The notes beneath the pieces were generated by a model. The model saw nothing but the letters and a program-made list of their open reading frames with translations, was not told where the DNA came from and did no database searches. Positions 13,101-25,082 of a stretch of DNA of 64,000 bases are shown piece after piece. This DNA is from Chytridium lagenaria (taxonomy: Eukaryota > Chytridiomycota > Chytridiomycetes > Chytridiales > Chytridiaceae): NCBI GenBank assembly GCA_025449115.1, contig JAHLKC010000174.1, forward strand, positions 1 through 64,000. Direction: 5' to 3'. Made by a program: the position numbers and the translations under genes. Positions within the stretch are counted from its first letter, which is position 1; each line of letters opens with the position of its first letter.

Positions 13101-15173
13101 AAACGCTTACAATATCGGTATCAATCATCTCCTCCTCGAATCCGTATACACAGACTTTTACGCCGTCCACGATGGGCCTTACCGCATTCTCTCTAATACC
13201 TCCAAGCCCCCACACGCCAGCTCACCAACATCATCCACAAACCCTCCTTCACTCCATCCTCCGCAACCCCTCCTGTCCTCCACCCCCCACAACCCCAACG
13301 TCGCGAACCAACGGGCCTTTCTTTACGAAGCCTGGTCCCGTCTTCGTTTCACCAAATCGCCCTCCTTCTCGAACAACCCCTCCGTCAAATTCGAGATTAC
13401 TTTGGTGAACGTATCGCCTACTATTTTGCCTTTCTCGGGTTTTACACTTTATGGCTCGTCATCCCCGCCTTGTTGGGATGGGCGTTGCGGCGTTTGGAGC
13501 TAGACATGCCATTGATGAAGGGTGGCTAATGCTTTTGATAATGCTTTAACCACACCGTTTGCGTTCTTTATGCGGTGTGGGCGGCGTTGTTTTTGGAGTT
13601 TTGGAAGAGACAGGAAGCGACGTTGAATACTGTTTGGGATGTGTTGGAGGTGGAACAGGTTGAGACAAAGAGGCCAGAATGGTATGGGGTGCAGCTTAGA
13701 AGGAGTCCTATTACGGTGGGTTTGGATGGCCTTTTAATTGTTGTTGACGGTTGCTGATTTAACTCTATTTTGTTTTAGGGAAAGATTGAGTTACATTTTC
13801 CAAAGCATCTTGAAATTATTATAAAATCATTACCTCGTTCATCCTTTTCTTTGCAGTAAGTATATCCCTTTGTGGTTTTGTAAAACTGACCGTTTTTCTT
13901 ACTTGTAGATTCTTCTCATGGTTGGATTTGAGGTCATCATTATTCTCACCCATGCTGCAGCGCTTAGTTTGAAAACGACTTTGGTGACGCCGACAAATGT
14001 GGCGTCGGTTGTTGCTGGCGTGATGACCTTGTTTAACATTATTTCTTAACGCCGGTGGGTAGCATATCATATTTACTTTTGCTTTTAATGTGCTGTAAGT
14101 AACCTATCCTCTGGTGGGTTTTAGATTTATCTTCGGCTTTCGCATATGCTGAATCGTTGGGAGAATCATAGGACGCTTGAAAAGTTTGATAGTATGTTTT
14201 TCCTTGTATATTGCTTTATCTTGCATACTGCGTAAAAGCAACTAACTTGTTGGAAACAGATTCTTTGATTTTCAAAAGCTTCATTGTCAGCTTTGTCAAC
14301 AACTACTCCACACTTACCTATGTCGGTTTTATCAAAGTTTTTGTCGGTCGAAATCTTCCCAATATTGGTCTTGTCGTCGACTCTTGCGACCCCCTCGTTG
14401 ACGATCCCTCTAACCCCTCAACTCCTGCATGTCCCAACTCATGCTCAACATGCTCGTCGTCTTTGTCGGCCTCCAATTCTTCAATCAAATCCGCATGGTC
14501 ATCGCCCCCTCTTTCGTCAACGTGTCCGTCGAATCCTACGCGGAACATTCATTCCCAAAGCCACTCCACAACATGTTCAAGACGATCTCCTGGATACATG
14601 GCATCAACGTGAGGAGTTTACGGCAAAGATGGTGCAGTTTGGGTTTATTGCGTTGTTTTCGTGTGGGTTCCCGTTGGCGCCGTTCTTTGCTTTGTTGAAT
14701 AATGCCGTGGAGATTAGGTTTGGCGCGTATCGGCTTGTGGCGGAGAGTCGACGGCCGTTTGTGAGTCGGACACAGGGAATTGGGCGTGGATTGTTATTGC
14801 GAATATGATTGCAAGGATGGGTGTACTGTTCAATGCGTTGACGATTGCGTTCTCCAGCAGGTATTTTAATCGAGTGTATTTGGCGGGGTTGGAGAAGGAG
14901 TATCACCTCGCCGCAAAAATGATTTTTGTGCTGGTTTTTGAGAATGCGGTGTTTTTGATTGTGGTGGGTGCTTTTGGTGTTAGATGTTTTGCGTGATCAG
15001 GCTCTGATTCTTTTTTTATATAGTTTATTATCGATTGGCTTGTGCCAGATATTCCTGGGAAAGTGAAGCACGCCATTCAAAGACAGAAATACCTTGCGCG
15101 GATTGAGAGTGGGGAGGAGATTGAGGATGAAGATGAGGTTAGCGAGGCTGACCTTGGGATAAAGTTGGAGTGA
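10128..15173 (+). CDS. Anoctamin (TMEM16) with long N-terminal extension
   Basis: Member of the anoctamin family of calcium-regulated lipid scramblases and chloride channels. The dimerisation domain is visible at about 11,960-12,190 ([20 protein letters not shown], then RIKLKMEV) and 13,060-13,190 ([13 protein letters not shown], then AVHDGPYR). The transmembrane core follows: [20 protein letters not shown] at 13,390, [20 protein letters not shown] at 13,580, [10 protein letters not shown] at 14,285, [20 protein letters not shown] at 14,630, and a last exon 15,027-15,173 ([18 protein letters not shown]). All these blocks are standard for the family. The first exon, 10,128-11,648, adds about 500 residues rich in Ser, Arg and Pro. 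Its end (about 11,540-11,640) weakly recalls an RGS-type helix. Joining it to the anoctamin rests on a proper donor and acceptor (11,649/11,699), but it could be a separate gene. About eight exons and several single-base breaks. Confidence 0.82.
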
Positions 15174-15791
15174 TGCACCTTGAGCGTGGTGGCTGCCCGA
15201 ATTGTTTCGTTAACGCCCTTTTCTTTTCTTCTTTATTAGCCCACATGTATTTATTCCGCAATCCTCTTTTCCATTCCTTCTTTTCATACCGGGCTTTCTT
15301 TCCTGTCTCGGTTATATCTTTATCTTATTGTATTTATCTTCTGGTCTTTTTGTATGAATCTCTTTTACTGATACTTGGTATAAAGAATACGCGCCTCTTA
15401 ATATTATTACTCATCGATTTGGCGTTTATAAAAACACACCCGCTCCATCCCACATGCGGTAGTGGCTGAGCGGTTTAGTCCCAAATAAAAGTATTGAACC
15501 CTCAAATTACAGAATATAAAACACTCTTTTGATAAATCCAAATTATTAGGTAGACGCTTAGGTAATGATAATGCTTGAAGACACGTTTCAAGAAAACAAC
15601 ACTTTCCTAAAAAACATTAAGGACGGACTGAAGACGATCGATGCGCAACTAAGTCTGAAAGCCCGTGGTGCATGGCGCATGGAATAGGGGTGCAACGGCG
15701 TCGTCTCAGTCGTAAGTATTGATCGACGAGTTCCTTAATAGTCCATGGTGGACATTGGTGGTTTTGAGTACAGAAACAGAAACACACGAGG

Positions 15792-15826
<35 letters not shown>

Positions 15827-16060
15827 CGTATTCCGAAATAGACGACGGAACACCGAAACAAATAACACCTGGGGCCTTGTCTATCCTCCTCGCCAAAAGC
15901 GACATCAACTTTTGATAATTTGCACACCCATGTGAGGTGATTTTTACACTCGTTCCTCTCTCTTCTATCACGTCAATAAAAAAGGCGGAGGGCTCAAAAA
16001 AAAAAAAAAAAAAAAAGGGGGGAAGAAAAAAACAAAGAAAAACCAGCTGAAGGAGACGAG
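15174..16060. other. Intergenic with long poly-A tracts
   Basis: Spacer between the anoctamin and amylase genes. It holds two homopurine tracts, a run of about 33 A at 15,790-15,822 and about 21 A followed by GGGGGG at 15,996-16,022. The A-then-G junction recurs in the repeats near 53,170, 57,165 and 61,420. No coding region is supported. Confidence 0.5.
15455..15520 (+). tRNA. tRNA-like or SINE-head fragment (not a full tRNA)
   Basis: The sequence has a good Pol III A-box match (TGGCTGAGCGG, 15,472-15,482) and a weaker B-box-like sequence (GTATTGAACCC, 15,491-15,501). The spacing is too short for a normal Leu or Ser tRNA and no clear anticodon arm folds. A degraded tRNA pseudogene or the head of a short interspersed element are the two readings. 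Confidence 0.2.
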
Positions 16061-16065
16061 AGAGG

Positions 16066-16073
16066 TATAAAAA
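16066..16073 (+). promoter_or_regulatory. TATA box of the amylase gene
   Basis: TATAAAAA lies 65 bases upstream of the amylase ATG and is followed by a C/T-rich leader, a typical arrangement for a highly expressed fungal secreted-enzyme gene. Confidence 0.6.
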
Positions 16074-16137
16074 GGCATATCTCCACCTACCTCAACTCAC
16101 CTCACTCATACCTCTTTTTGTAGAGCCATACACATAG

Positions 16138-18445
16138 ATGCATATATCATCCATCCTCTTAGCCGTCGGTTCGGCCGCCCTTGTCAACGCTCAGCAACAG
16201 CAATGGCCCATCTTTGAGAAAGATGGCAAGCAGGCCGTCCTCAACGCTATCGACAGCTTTGTATCCTCCGCTGAGGCATCGTTCACCGACGCTCGTTATC
16301 CATCACCGAGCGATTGGGCGAATGAAGTTGTCTACCACATTCTCCCGGATCGCTTCAACGACGGTGATCCTAGCCGTAACTCGCTCAACCTCCCCAACAA
16401 CGGACAGGCTGTGGATCAAGCGAATGGCAACTACTACAACGTCGCCGGATGGAGACACGGTGGAATCTCGCTGGAATTATCGATCGAATTGATTATCTGG
16501 CGGATCTCGGTGTTAGCGCGCTTTGGATCACTCCCATTGCGAAGCACGATGGCGCCTACCATGGTTACTGCACAACCGACCCTACTTCTATCGATGCCGG
16601 CTTTGGCAGCAAGGAAGACTACCGCAGGCTCGTCAAGTACGCGCATGAAAAGAATATCAAGGTAAGCCGATTTTCTTTCTGTCCATTTTGTTTAACTCGC
16701 TCTGAAGGTTGTCATGGATATCGTTATCAACCACCTGTGCGACCCCAGCACGTCCTACTCGTCTGGATCGAGCAACGACCAGAGGTACGACTGTGTCAAC
16801 AGTTTGAACGACGCGAACTGGAAGGGTTTTGGTAACCCTAGGAATCAGAGGACTCTCAAATTCTCCTCCAATTTCTTTGGTCCCCTTCAGAGCCAGTACT
16901 TCTTTGCTCGCTGTGGTCCCAACACTGGAGATGATACCTCCGGATCTGGCCCCGCCACTGTCTTTGGTGATTTCACTGACGGTTTCTTTGGTAAGTTCTA
17001 TTTCCTCTTCTTTCTTGCATGTTGCTGACTTTGATCAACAGACTACGACACCAGAAACTACGACTTCCAGGAAATTTTCACCAACCTCCACAAGTACTGG
17101 ATCGCCTACGCGGATATTGACGGCTACCGTCTCGACGCGGCGAAGCACGTCACTGAAGATTTCCTAGCCCACTTCTCCACTAACATTCGTGACTACGCAA
17201 ACAAACTCGGCAAGAACAACTTTTACATTGTTGGAGAAGTTGCCGCCGATGTTAACTGGCAAGGACGCAGTCTCGGCAACATGTTCCACGATGTCAACAA
17301 CCCCGATAATCACGGTGTCGTTCCCGCCGCTCTTACCAACAAGATTAAAGGGCTTAAGAACACTTACAAGGCTCATCCTAAAGCTCAATACCCTGGTTTG
17401 AGCGCTGTCTACGACTTCTTCCTTGGGGGAACTACCCGCAATATTATTCTCAGCTATAACCCAAAGGCGGATGGAACCAGCGACAACTACGATAACAGTC
17501 CTGCTAGAATTGGTGACTACTTTGCCAACCAGTACAACGTCATTGCCACTCAAGGAGCTAGCATGACCATGTCTTACCTCCCTCTCGAGATTCACGACTG
17601 GCCCAGGCTTCTCAAGAACGTAAGTATTCAGCTTTTTTTTTAAAATAGGCTTCGAACTTTTGAAAGCTTAGCCTAACTCGTTCTTAAAGCAACTCGACAG
17701 AGATCCCATCGGCACTCTCAGCTTCGCCATGGCCTTCCTCATGACCATGCAAGGTCAGCCCATTATCTACTACGGCGCCGAGCAAGGTCTCTCTGGCGAC
17801 TGCAACTACAGCAAAATCACCGGCGGAACCTCCCAAGCCTACAACAACATTGCCAAAGTCTGCAACTCTGCCGGCTACGACGGTGACTCCCACGCCACGT
17901 CCCGCGCAACCATGTTCGCAACCTCCGGATGGCGTCTTCGTTCCGCCAACTCTAAAATCGACGCGCTCGCCTCTATCGGCCCCGCTCTTCCTTACCAGAA
18001 ATACAACTGGACCAGTGACCCTTACCTTGACCTCAACAGCTTCACCTACGTTAACACCCGTCGTCTTATCCGTATTCGTCGCTCTTGCGCCGCCTTGTCC
18101 CGCGGAAAGGCTTTTATCCGTCGCACCGACGATTACGGTTTGATCGCGTTCTCTCGTATCGATTCGTTTGAGTCCGTCGTCCTCATGAACGTTAAACGTA
18201 ACGGTCCTTACACCGTCAACTCTTACTCTATCAACGTTGACGCCGGAGTTGCCGCCAACACTGTGTTTGTCAATATCCTCAACCCTAGTGTTAAGGCTAC
18301 CGTTCGTAGCAGTGGTAGTGGAAAGGTGTTGGACTTTGGACCTGGAAACCTTACTTTGGACAAGAGGGGCTATGCGATTTTCGTGCCGGAAGACCGTCTT
18401 GGTGGTTACGATGCCAAGTACCAGACTTATCTCTGCAAGAACTAA
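16138..18445 (+). CDS. Secreted GH13 alpha-amylase family protein
   Basis: Glycoside hydrolase family 13 enzyme expected to cleave alpha-1,4-glucan outside the cell. Four exons with phase-consistent GT-AG introns: 16,138-16,661, 16,708-16,990, 17,042-17,619 and 17,690-18,445, about 713 residues. The N-terminus is a signal peptide (MHISSILLAVGSAALVNAQ). GH13 blocks appear in order: VVYHILPDRFNDGD, DLGVSALWITPI, VVMDIVINHLCD (region I), DGYRLDAAKHV (region II with the nucleophile Asp), FYIVGEVAA (region III with the acid/base Glu), and LPLEIHDWPRLL (His-Asp of region IV). The C-terminal part resembles the beta-sandwich domain C. One base appears missing near 16,464, where AGWRHGG changes frame and resumes as LAGIIDRIDYL. 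All catalytic residues are present. Alpha-amylase versus a related GH13 subfamily cannot be decided by eye. Confidence 0.9.
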
Positions 18446-18574
18446 GTTGACCAATTTTCGCCTTTTTTCGGTTTCCATTTGAACTTCAACATTTCTCGGT
18501 TATCCCTCATTGATCTATTCTCGTTATTATATTTTGGTGCTTTGATAATTTCTTCACCATGTCGTGTGTCATAC

Positions 18575-18580
18575 AATAAA
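18575..18580 (+). terminator. Polyadenylation signal after the amylase
   Basis: AATAAA, 130 bases beyond the amylase stop, followed directly by a second overlapping AATAAA-like repeat. Placement fits a eukaryotic 3' end signal. Confidence 0.5.
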
Positions 18581-18944
18581 TAAAAGTATTATTATCTTTA
18601 ATATCATACACATTGCCTCCGTTTCTCTTTTCTGCTGTTACTGTACAGCCCGCTAAAAACTAAGTGCAAGTGGATTCATGAGCGACGATGATTATCACTC
18701 TGTTTGATGTGAGGGATGTCCAGGCTTCGATGCTTCATTGTGAGGCAGAAGTTGAACCTGAACGATTAACGGCACTATGCCATTATATTAGTCATTAAAA
18801 TTAGCTGAATTACAAAAAGAAGGGAAACTGTGTAGAGGAAAATTCTTACACGATCAAAAGTAAAAACAAATAGAAAAAACTGAAGTAATTAAAATACACT
18901 GAACTGGAAAAATACGTATTGAAAAAGCAAATTAAAACGATTAT

Positions 18945-20249
18945 TTAATTCTCGTTCATTCCTTTCTGCACCCCTTCACCTGACGTCGAATTGCCCTTTT
19001 TTCTTATCGCAGTATCTTTCTTCTTTCGCAAAACATGATGATTTTCACCGACCAATGCTGCTGAAGTCGCGGAATGCCCTGACTTATCACGGTGCTTCTT
19101 GAGATCGTGTGCCCTAAATAAATCATAAAAGAATCTTAGCAAAGGAAGGAGCGAAGAAAAAATGATTACCATTTAAATGCCCTCCCACAATCCTTACATC
19201 CATACGGCCAAAACTCCACATGAGCTCTGCAGTGACTTACGAAATGGTTTCGTTTCGTGAATGTTTTCCCGGAGAGCTTACAGTTTGCCCATTCGCAGGT
19301 TTTGGAAAAAGGGAGGTCACTGCGTTTATGGAGGATGCCACCGTGGTGACGGATGAGATGGTCATAGAGGGCGGCGGAGCTTGGGAAAGTTGCGGTACAG
19401 AGGCCCCAATCGCATGTAGATGTTTCGGTGCGTACTGGGATGGTAGAATTGCTCAAGGATGGTGTTGTTGGTTGTGTCGCGTGGAGATGTGGTGTTGATT
19501 GTGAGTCGATTGTAAGAGATTTAATGGGTGGAAGTTGTGAGGGGATGGGGTTGGAAGTTCAAAGCTTGTCTCAAAGTTGTTGAAAGAAGATAGTTGATGG
19601 CTGGCTGGCTGTTGATATCCAAGCTGTGAGCCGACATTAGAAATTTGCATTGAACAAAAGTCAGATCCGACGGCTCGGTTAATAGGCATCGTGAAGGTTG
19701 AGTCTTGCGGCAATAGGGGTAGAAGAGGATACTGAGTTTCAATATAGGGCTGATGCTGCATTAGGAGAGGAGGGCAATTGATTACGGGAGAAGGCTGCTG
19801 ATGAAGGTTATAATTAGGGGTGTGAAGGGGAAGCGGGAGTTGCTGGTGACCAACATGCGTATTAAGGGGAGGAAGACTATGTTCATAGCTATCATAAATT
19901 AGCGGCTGTTGCTGCTGGTGCTGGTGCTGTTGTCCTACGTATTGAGAAGTGGGTGTTGACGAGAGAAGGAGCAGAAAATCGACGAATGAATCTGAGTCTA
20001 GTAGATCCTGTGTGGGTGCAGGTTCACTTGCCAGGTTTGAGGTCAGAGTGGATGAAGGAGGTAAGCCGTAATTTGAGAAGGCGTCCATGTCCAACTGAGC
20101 CCAATCGTCGATGGTGGATAGGGGTGTGAGTGGGAAGAAGAGTTCCAACCAGAGATATAAGTGGATGAAGATGGCGGTTGTGACGTCGGTGAAGTTGGAG
20201 GAGAGTGTATATGAGACTGGGAGGATGGTTTGCTGGCGTTGGCGAGCAT
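18945..20249 (-). CDS. PacC/Rim101-like C2H2 zinc-finger protein
   Basis: Predicted transcription factor. The C-terminal part carries three C2H2-type fingers laid out as in PacC/Rim101: CDWGLCTATFPSSAALYDHL, then a second finger with CEWANC and HFVSHCRAH, then YGCKDCGRAFKWAHDLKKH. The tandem CxWxxC fingers and final DLKKH are characteristic of that family. A phase-matched intron at 19,114-19,169 splits the third finger. Upstream (19,450-20,249) lie about 260 residues rich in Gln, His, Pro, Ser and Thr, as in an activation region. PacC proteins normally carry the fingers near the N-terminus and a long regulated tail. Here the order is reversed and the tail after the fingers is only about 50 basic residues, so a role in pH response is not implied. 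Frame breaks near 20,145 and 19,460. Confidence 0.72.
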
Positions 20250-21680
20250 TGCTCGTTCTTAACCTGATGAGTTTATTGGTGCAGATATAGATTAAATAAC
20301 TGGCCTCTGATACTATTCTTTGAGGGAAACCTACAGCTACACTTATTACTATGAATTAAAATATCCGTAAGCTTGCCTTGAGAATAATGAATAATTACAC
20401 CAAAGTATGTGTGTTTAATATATCCACGACTTGAAAAAACACGTACTTGACTAGAGCCCAGTCTGCCATTTTGGAGCAGAACTCTAAGCCTTGAAATATT
20501 ATTTCTTGGAAAATAATATCCTTAAAATCGATTTTATTTATATACAGAATAACATTAAAGCCATCGAGGAATTTTTGAAACTTATTGATAAAAAAATATT
20601 AATAAATATATACACGAAAAAAAAAAAAAAATAGAGAGGGAAAAAAAAGAAAACAAGGTTCCATTTAATTATCTGTACAAAAAATACTGGGGCCATCACG
20701 CCCACTTTGTGCAAGCGCGTGATGGAAGAAAGGAAAGAGACGATCATACGCAAGGACCCGCGTCTTTGCATGCGACTATCTAAATAAGAGTATTATCTAA
20801 GAGAGAGATGGATAAAGAACGGACGAAAGGCTTTTCTGGAACAAGGCATCAGGCTATATAGGGGTGTTGAACCTGGTAGGGACGTCGGCAAGCCCTATTT
20901 TAACCAACCATTCCACGAAAATAGGCTTTGCTATAAAGATTATTCCCATGAATTACGGCTTTCGTTTAGTTATAGTGATAAGATTATGAAAGAGGGAGAG
21001 GGCCGGTGCGGGGGCTACGGAGCCTTGCTTGCGTGCTGCAAGGGAGTCTGTAGAGAAGACGGTGAATATGGAAGTACCAGGAGGCGGTAATGATACATGC
21101 GCCATTTTCACAAAACGCTGTCCACGACTTGAATCACGAAATTAGTAAATTAATATTAATAAAAACCTTAAACAAGAAAGACCTTCATCCATCTACAGTG
21201 TTAAAAAAAGTAAAACAAAAAATTCGGTGAATAAGCTGGAAGATGGAAAGTCGCTAAAAGAAGGAATGGCGGGTCAAATTCGTTACGATGCCGTACGGTA
21301 TTGAGCTTTTATATCGGTAGATTTTGCGTCAATTAGAAGAGCCCATGGCCTGCATTTATAGGAATAAAATCCCAAAAAGAATTACGTGAAGTGCTCAGGG
21401 ATTATGTCGACCATCTATCTGTCTGTGACTTTAATGTCCTTATTCCAATAATAAGGTGATTTGGAATCTCACCGTTAAATTAAAAAGTCCGTTTGTGTGC
21501 ACACAGAATTGCCCCCCTTAGCTAGAACGCATCCCTCTCTTCAATTGCTATGCCATCTCAATCGAATGATGATTTTCGTAAAGGTCGTCCTCTCGTGACT
21601 TTCAGCTTCCCCGATCCCCGCCTACAAACAAACAAACACAAAGAGAAACTGTAAAACTAATTTTAGGCCAAGCTTAAGCA
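20250..21680. other. AT-rich intergenic region
   Basis: No gene supported. It contains a poly-A tract near 20,617-20,650 and several AT-rich stretches. It should include the promoter of the minus-strand zinc-finger gene. Confidence 0.45.
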
Positions 21681-22050
21681 AAACAACCAACAAGAAACAT
21701 TCAACGTTCAGGCACCCAATTAAGTAAACCAACCAACAAGAAAACACTCAACGCTCGTTCAAATCTATCGACCATTTGCTACATCGTCAACTCAAACTCT
21801 TTTGTTACTGTGGAAACTTCTGGTGTCTTGAAAGCCTTATCGCCGTTGAATACTTTGACTTCGCTACCCTTACATTCTGCGCTTACGTCGTTTGTTCACT
21901 TATCGCATCTAAACATCTAGTACTTCACAACAACTTACGTAAACAATGCCGGCGAATACTTCGCTACCCTTACATTCTGACTACAGTCGTTTGTATCCTT
22001 ATCGCATCTGAACATCTACGTACTTCACAACAACTTACTGCACAAACAAT
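21681..22050 (+). repeat. Short tandem duplications upstream of the hypothetical gene
   Basis: Two nested tandem duplications. An imperfect unit of about 45 bases built on AACCAACAAGAAA repeats at about 21,688 and 21,735. A unit of about 100 bases (CGCTACCCTTACATTCTG, then CTTATCGCATCT, then ACTTCACAACAACTTAC) repeats at about 21,860-21,950 and 21,960-22,047. The copies differ at several sites, so the duplication is not brand new. Confidence 0.7.
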
Positions 22051-24878
22051 GTCGGAATCCCTATCGTATCTAAGAATTTCGTGCTCTGATCAACAAATAC
22101 TTGAGCAATACCGTCATATTTTGGTAAGTCTACATCACTCCTTCATCTTGCAGATGATCCATTTGGCTTTATTCAAAGACTAATCAGGTTAAAGTGTATA
22201 TTTGAGCAGCCTCTCAACAAAAGAACACCACGAAGAACCACTCAATTACTAGGCTTCGAGTTAGCTCCTTTACATCTCTCACCGCAACTACAAGAACTCT
22301 CGTCACCTTCTTCTTCCTCTCGTCGTCCACTTCAGGCCTCATCCTTCAGCGATCCGGCAATAATGTCGTCTCGCAAAGAGGAAATAGAGGCATTTAAAAA
22401 GTGGTCCAACTCCTGCGCATTAATGCCATGCCTGTCGGGGAATGTTGCAAGCTATGCACTGACGTGTTGCCCATTCAGAGTGCCCACCATTCTACCACCA
22501 ACACCACTGCCATCATTACTCCTAAGCCTGTATCAGACTCTACTATATGGATCGCGAATACTGCTCGTCCACTCTCTACCCGGCTGATTGAGGAAATCTA
22601 CTCCGGGTCGCAAGCGTCTTCCTAACTTAAGACGCTCTTCTATCCTTTCACTCTTAGAGACATCAAGTCGATTGAGGTTGAAGCTTTGGCGGTCATCAGT
22701 GGTAACCAGAAGTTTACTCATCTTTCTAAGGCTAGTACTCTTGTTGAGCATCCCTCTCCATCACCAAACGTCTCTGCAACTTCAATGTCAGAGAAGAATT
22801 ACACTGCTCAACTCTTTACTTCAGCTTTGAGCGACCTACCATTTTCGTCAATGCCCGCAATTCATGAAGACGATATGAATACTATCAGGCTTCCATGCTC
22901 CACGTTCTCAGCATTATTTATAAACTCCACCCCGATCTTGATCTAGCCAATATCACCCAAATAGTCATCAACTCCTTCCAACAATCCCTCACCTCATTCT
23001 TTTCTTCAAACCTCCCCAAAGTCACCCACAACATCTTTAAATTCTCTCCATCACGAACAGAGGCTGAGATGTTCCGGATGAAGCGGCACGTGTTTGGGGA
23101 CTTCGGAAAGCGTTTTCGGAAACCTCACCTGGAGCGAGGAGACCGTTGGGAAATGACGCGATGGAAGTGTTTGAGGAGAAGGCGTTTAATGTTTTGAATG
23201 AGATTGGTCAGGAAATGTTCTCCGCCAAGCCATATATAATGTTCAAGTCGCCGGTTTGGTTTTTAACCGCGGACCTTCGGATTTAAACTTGTCGATCAAC
23301 GTCAGCTCAGAGATGGCTGGGACCGGTCTTTTGAACTCCGAGGATATTGCTCAATTAAGGATGAGCTCTTTGTCGGAAAAAACCATGGGAAAACAGGAGG
23401 TCATAGGGTTAAGGTTTAGCATTATGGATCTCGACGAAAAATCTATTGCTAAGCTCCACCGAGCTTACTTGAGAGCCTCAAATCTCAGTCAATGGCCTCT
23501 GCAGCGTGATGGACGACGGAAGTTTGAGAAGTGGCTTTCACGGTTTTGGCAAAGGGTATGAAGGGAGAATGCTTTGGAGTGAGAAGGTGGACGCTGTACG
23601 AATATTGAGGCAAGAGCTTGATGAATTCTATATGAGGGAGCGAGAGGAAGAAGTGTTTGATAACGTTACATGGCCGAATAGCGTAAATTTGTGAGATCCC
23701 AATTGACATAGAGAATCTGAATCCACGACGGCGACTCCCAGACTAGCCCAGCACCTTCCATGAACTCTCCACACATTCACTTGATACCCCACCTCATCAC
23801 CCTATCTTTGATAACTCTGAAATATCGAACGTTCCAACTATCCAGTCCAACGACTTTAAGGACGTCACCAATACTTCTGCGCGGAATTTATCCTCCGTCA
23901 CCTCTTGGCAATCTTGCAGCGTTCCCGATGCTGATACCACCGCCTATTCTCTCCTTGCAGTCGTGCCGTCTCACCTTCGTTCAGACGACGATATCGTGTC
24001 AAGCAATTTCATGGAAACATCCGCCACCGGCTCCACGTCCATTCTCAAAACCTTCCCTGCACGCAACGCTCCTATGCAGACGTTAATAGCGACGGCTCTA
24101 GCATTTTTGATACCAACCAGACACCACACCACCATCACAACTGGTACCAAAACTCCCAAGACACCATCTTCCTCATATCCGATACATCTCTTACCCTGCT
24201 CCGCGCTTCATTCATCGACGCTTCATCACGTCCTCTTCCAGACGAACCATCAACATGGACCAATTTGACAATGAAGCCACAACACTACTTAATGTCATCT
24301 TTGGACACACCTTGAGTGATCAAGAGGTTTTCCGTATGGTTTGGGTGCTTGGAGATATGTTTACGGGGAAGCATCGGGTCAACTTTACACCCTTCATCCA
24401 CCCTTCTACCTCCCCCATCCCTCCCAACATTCAACAAGACCGTGACCAATGGTACCACCAAGCATACGCCAATATTCTCCTCATCCCCGAACCCTTTCTC
24501 AACCTCCTCTTCAGCTCTTTTGTCGACGCATCGTCTCGTCAACCCATGAATATGGACCGATTTCAACATGAAGCGGTGACGCTCGTCAATGTGATTTTTG
24601 GACACTCGTTGAGTGAACGAAAGGTTTGGGAGATGGTTGTGGTGATTGGGGAAATGTTTCAGGAGACTTATCAACCCCAACGCGTGTATGCGTACGTTGA
24701 TACGGATGGCGTCACGCAAGACGGGGAGAGGGTGTTTAATGAAGTGACTACAGATGCAACTTTGAATGGAGAGGAGGGTGTTGAGAAAGATGAGAAAAGG
24801 GTTGGAGGATTGTTTGGTTACGGATTGAAGGTTCTGGGGAATATTTCTGGGTGGATGATGCGGCTGGTGGGATTATAG
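22048..24878 (+). CDS. Unrecognised protein(s) with an internal duplicated domain
   Basis: I do not recognise this family. A likely start is at 22,048 (MSESLSYLRISCSDQQILEQ), followed by an intron at about 22,123-22,152, then coding-like sequence in changing frames through 23,690 and again to 24,878. It may be one long gene or two adjacent ones. The clearest structure is a tandem domain near the end. One copy at about 24,140-24,370 and a second at 24,440-24,670 share a frame W-Y, then a Ser-Phe-x-Asp-Ala-Ser-Ser-Arg block, then DQFDNEATTLLNVIFGHTLS or DRFQHEAVTLVNVIFGHSLS, then a hydrophobic stretch ending MF. A related fragment of the last 50 residues lies at 35,190-35,320. Many single-base breaks are needed; whether the gene is alive is uncertain. 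Confidence 0.4.
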
Positions 24879-25082
24879 ATTGTATAGGTTAGACGAAACG
24901 GATCACTTTTATTCTTTGAGTCTTTCCATTCCCCCCCTTCCCCACTTTTAATCTTTGGTTTTCTTTCCATTTCATCAAGAATTTTGAAGTATACATGTTA
25001 ATTACTTTGTTTTATTAAATATGTTTCGTGTTTAGTGCTTTGTTTTATTATTTAGTTTCTTTCACTTCATCCCGCTTCGAAT

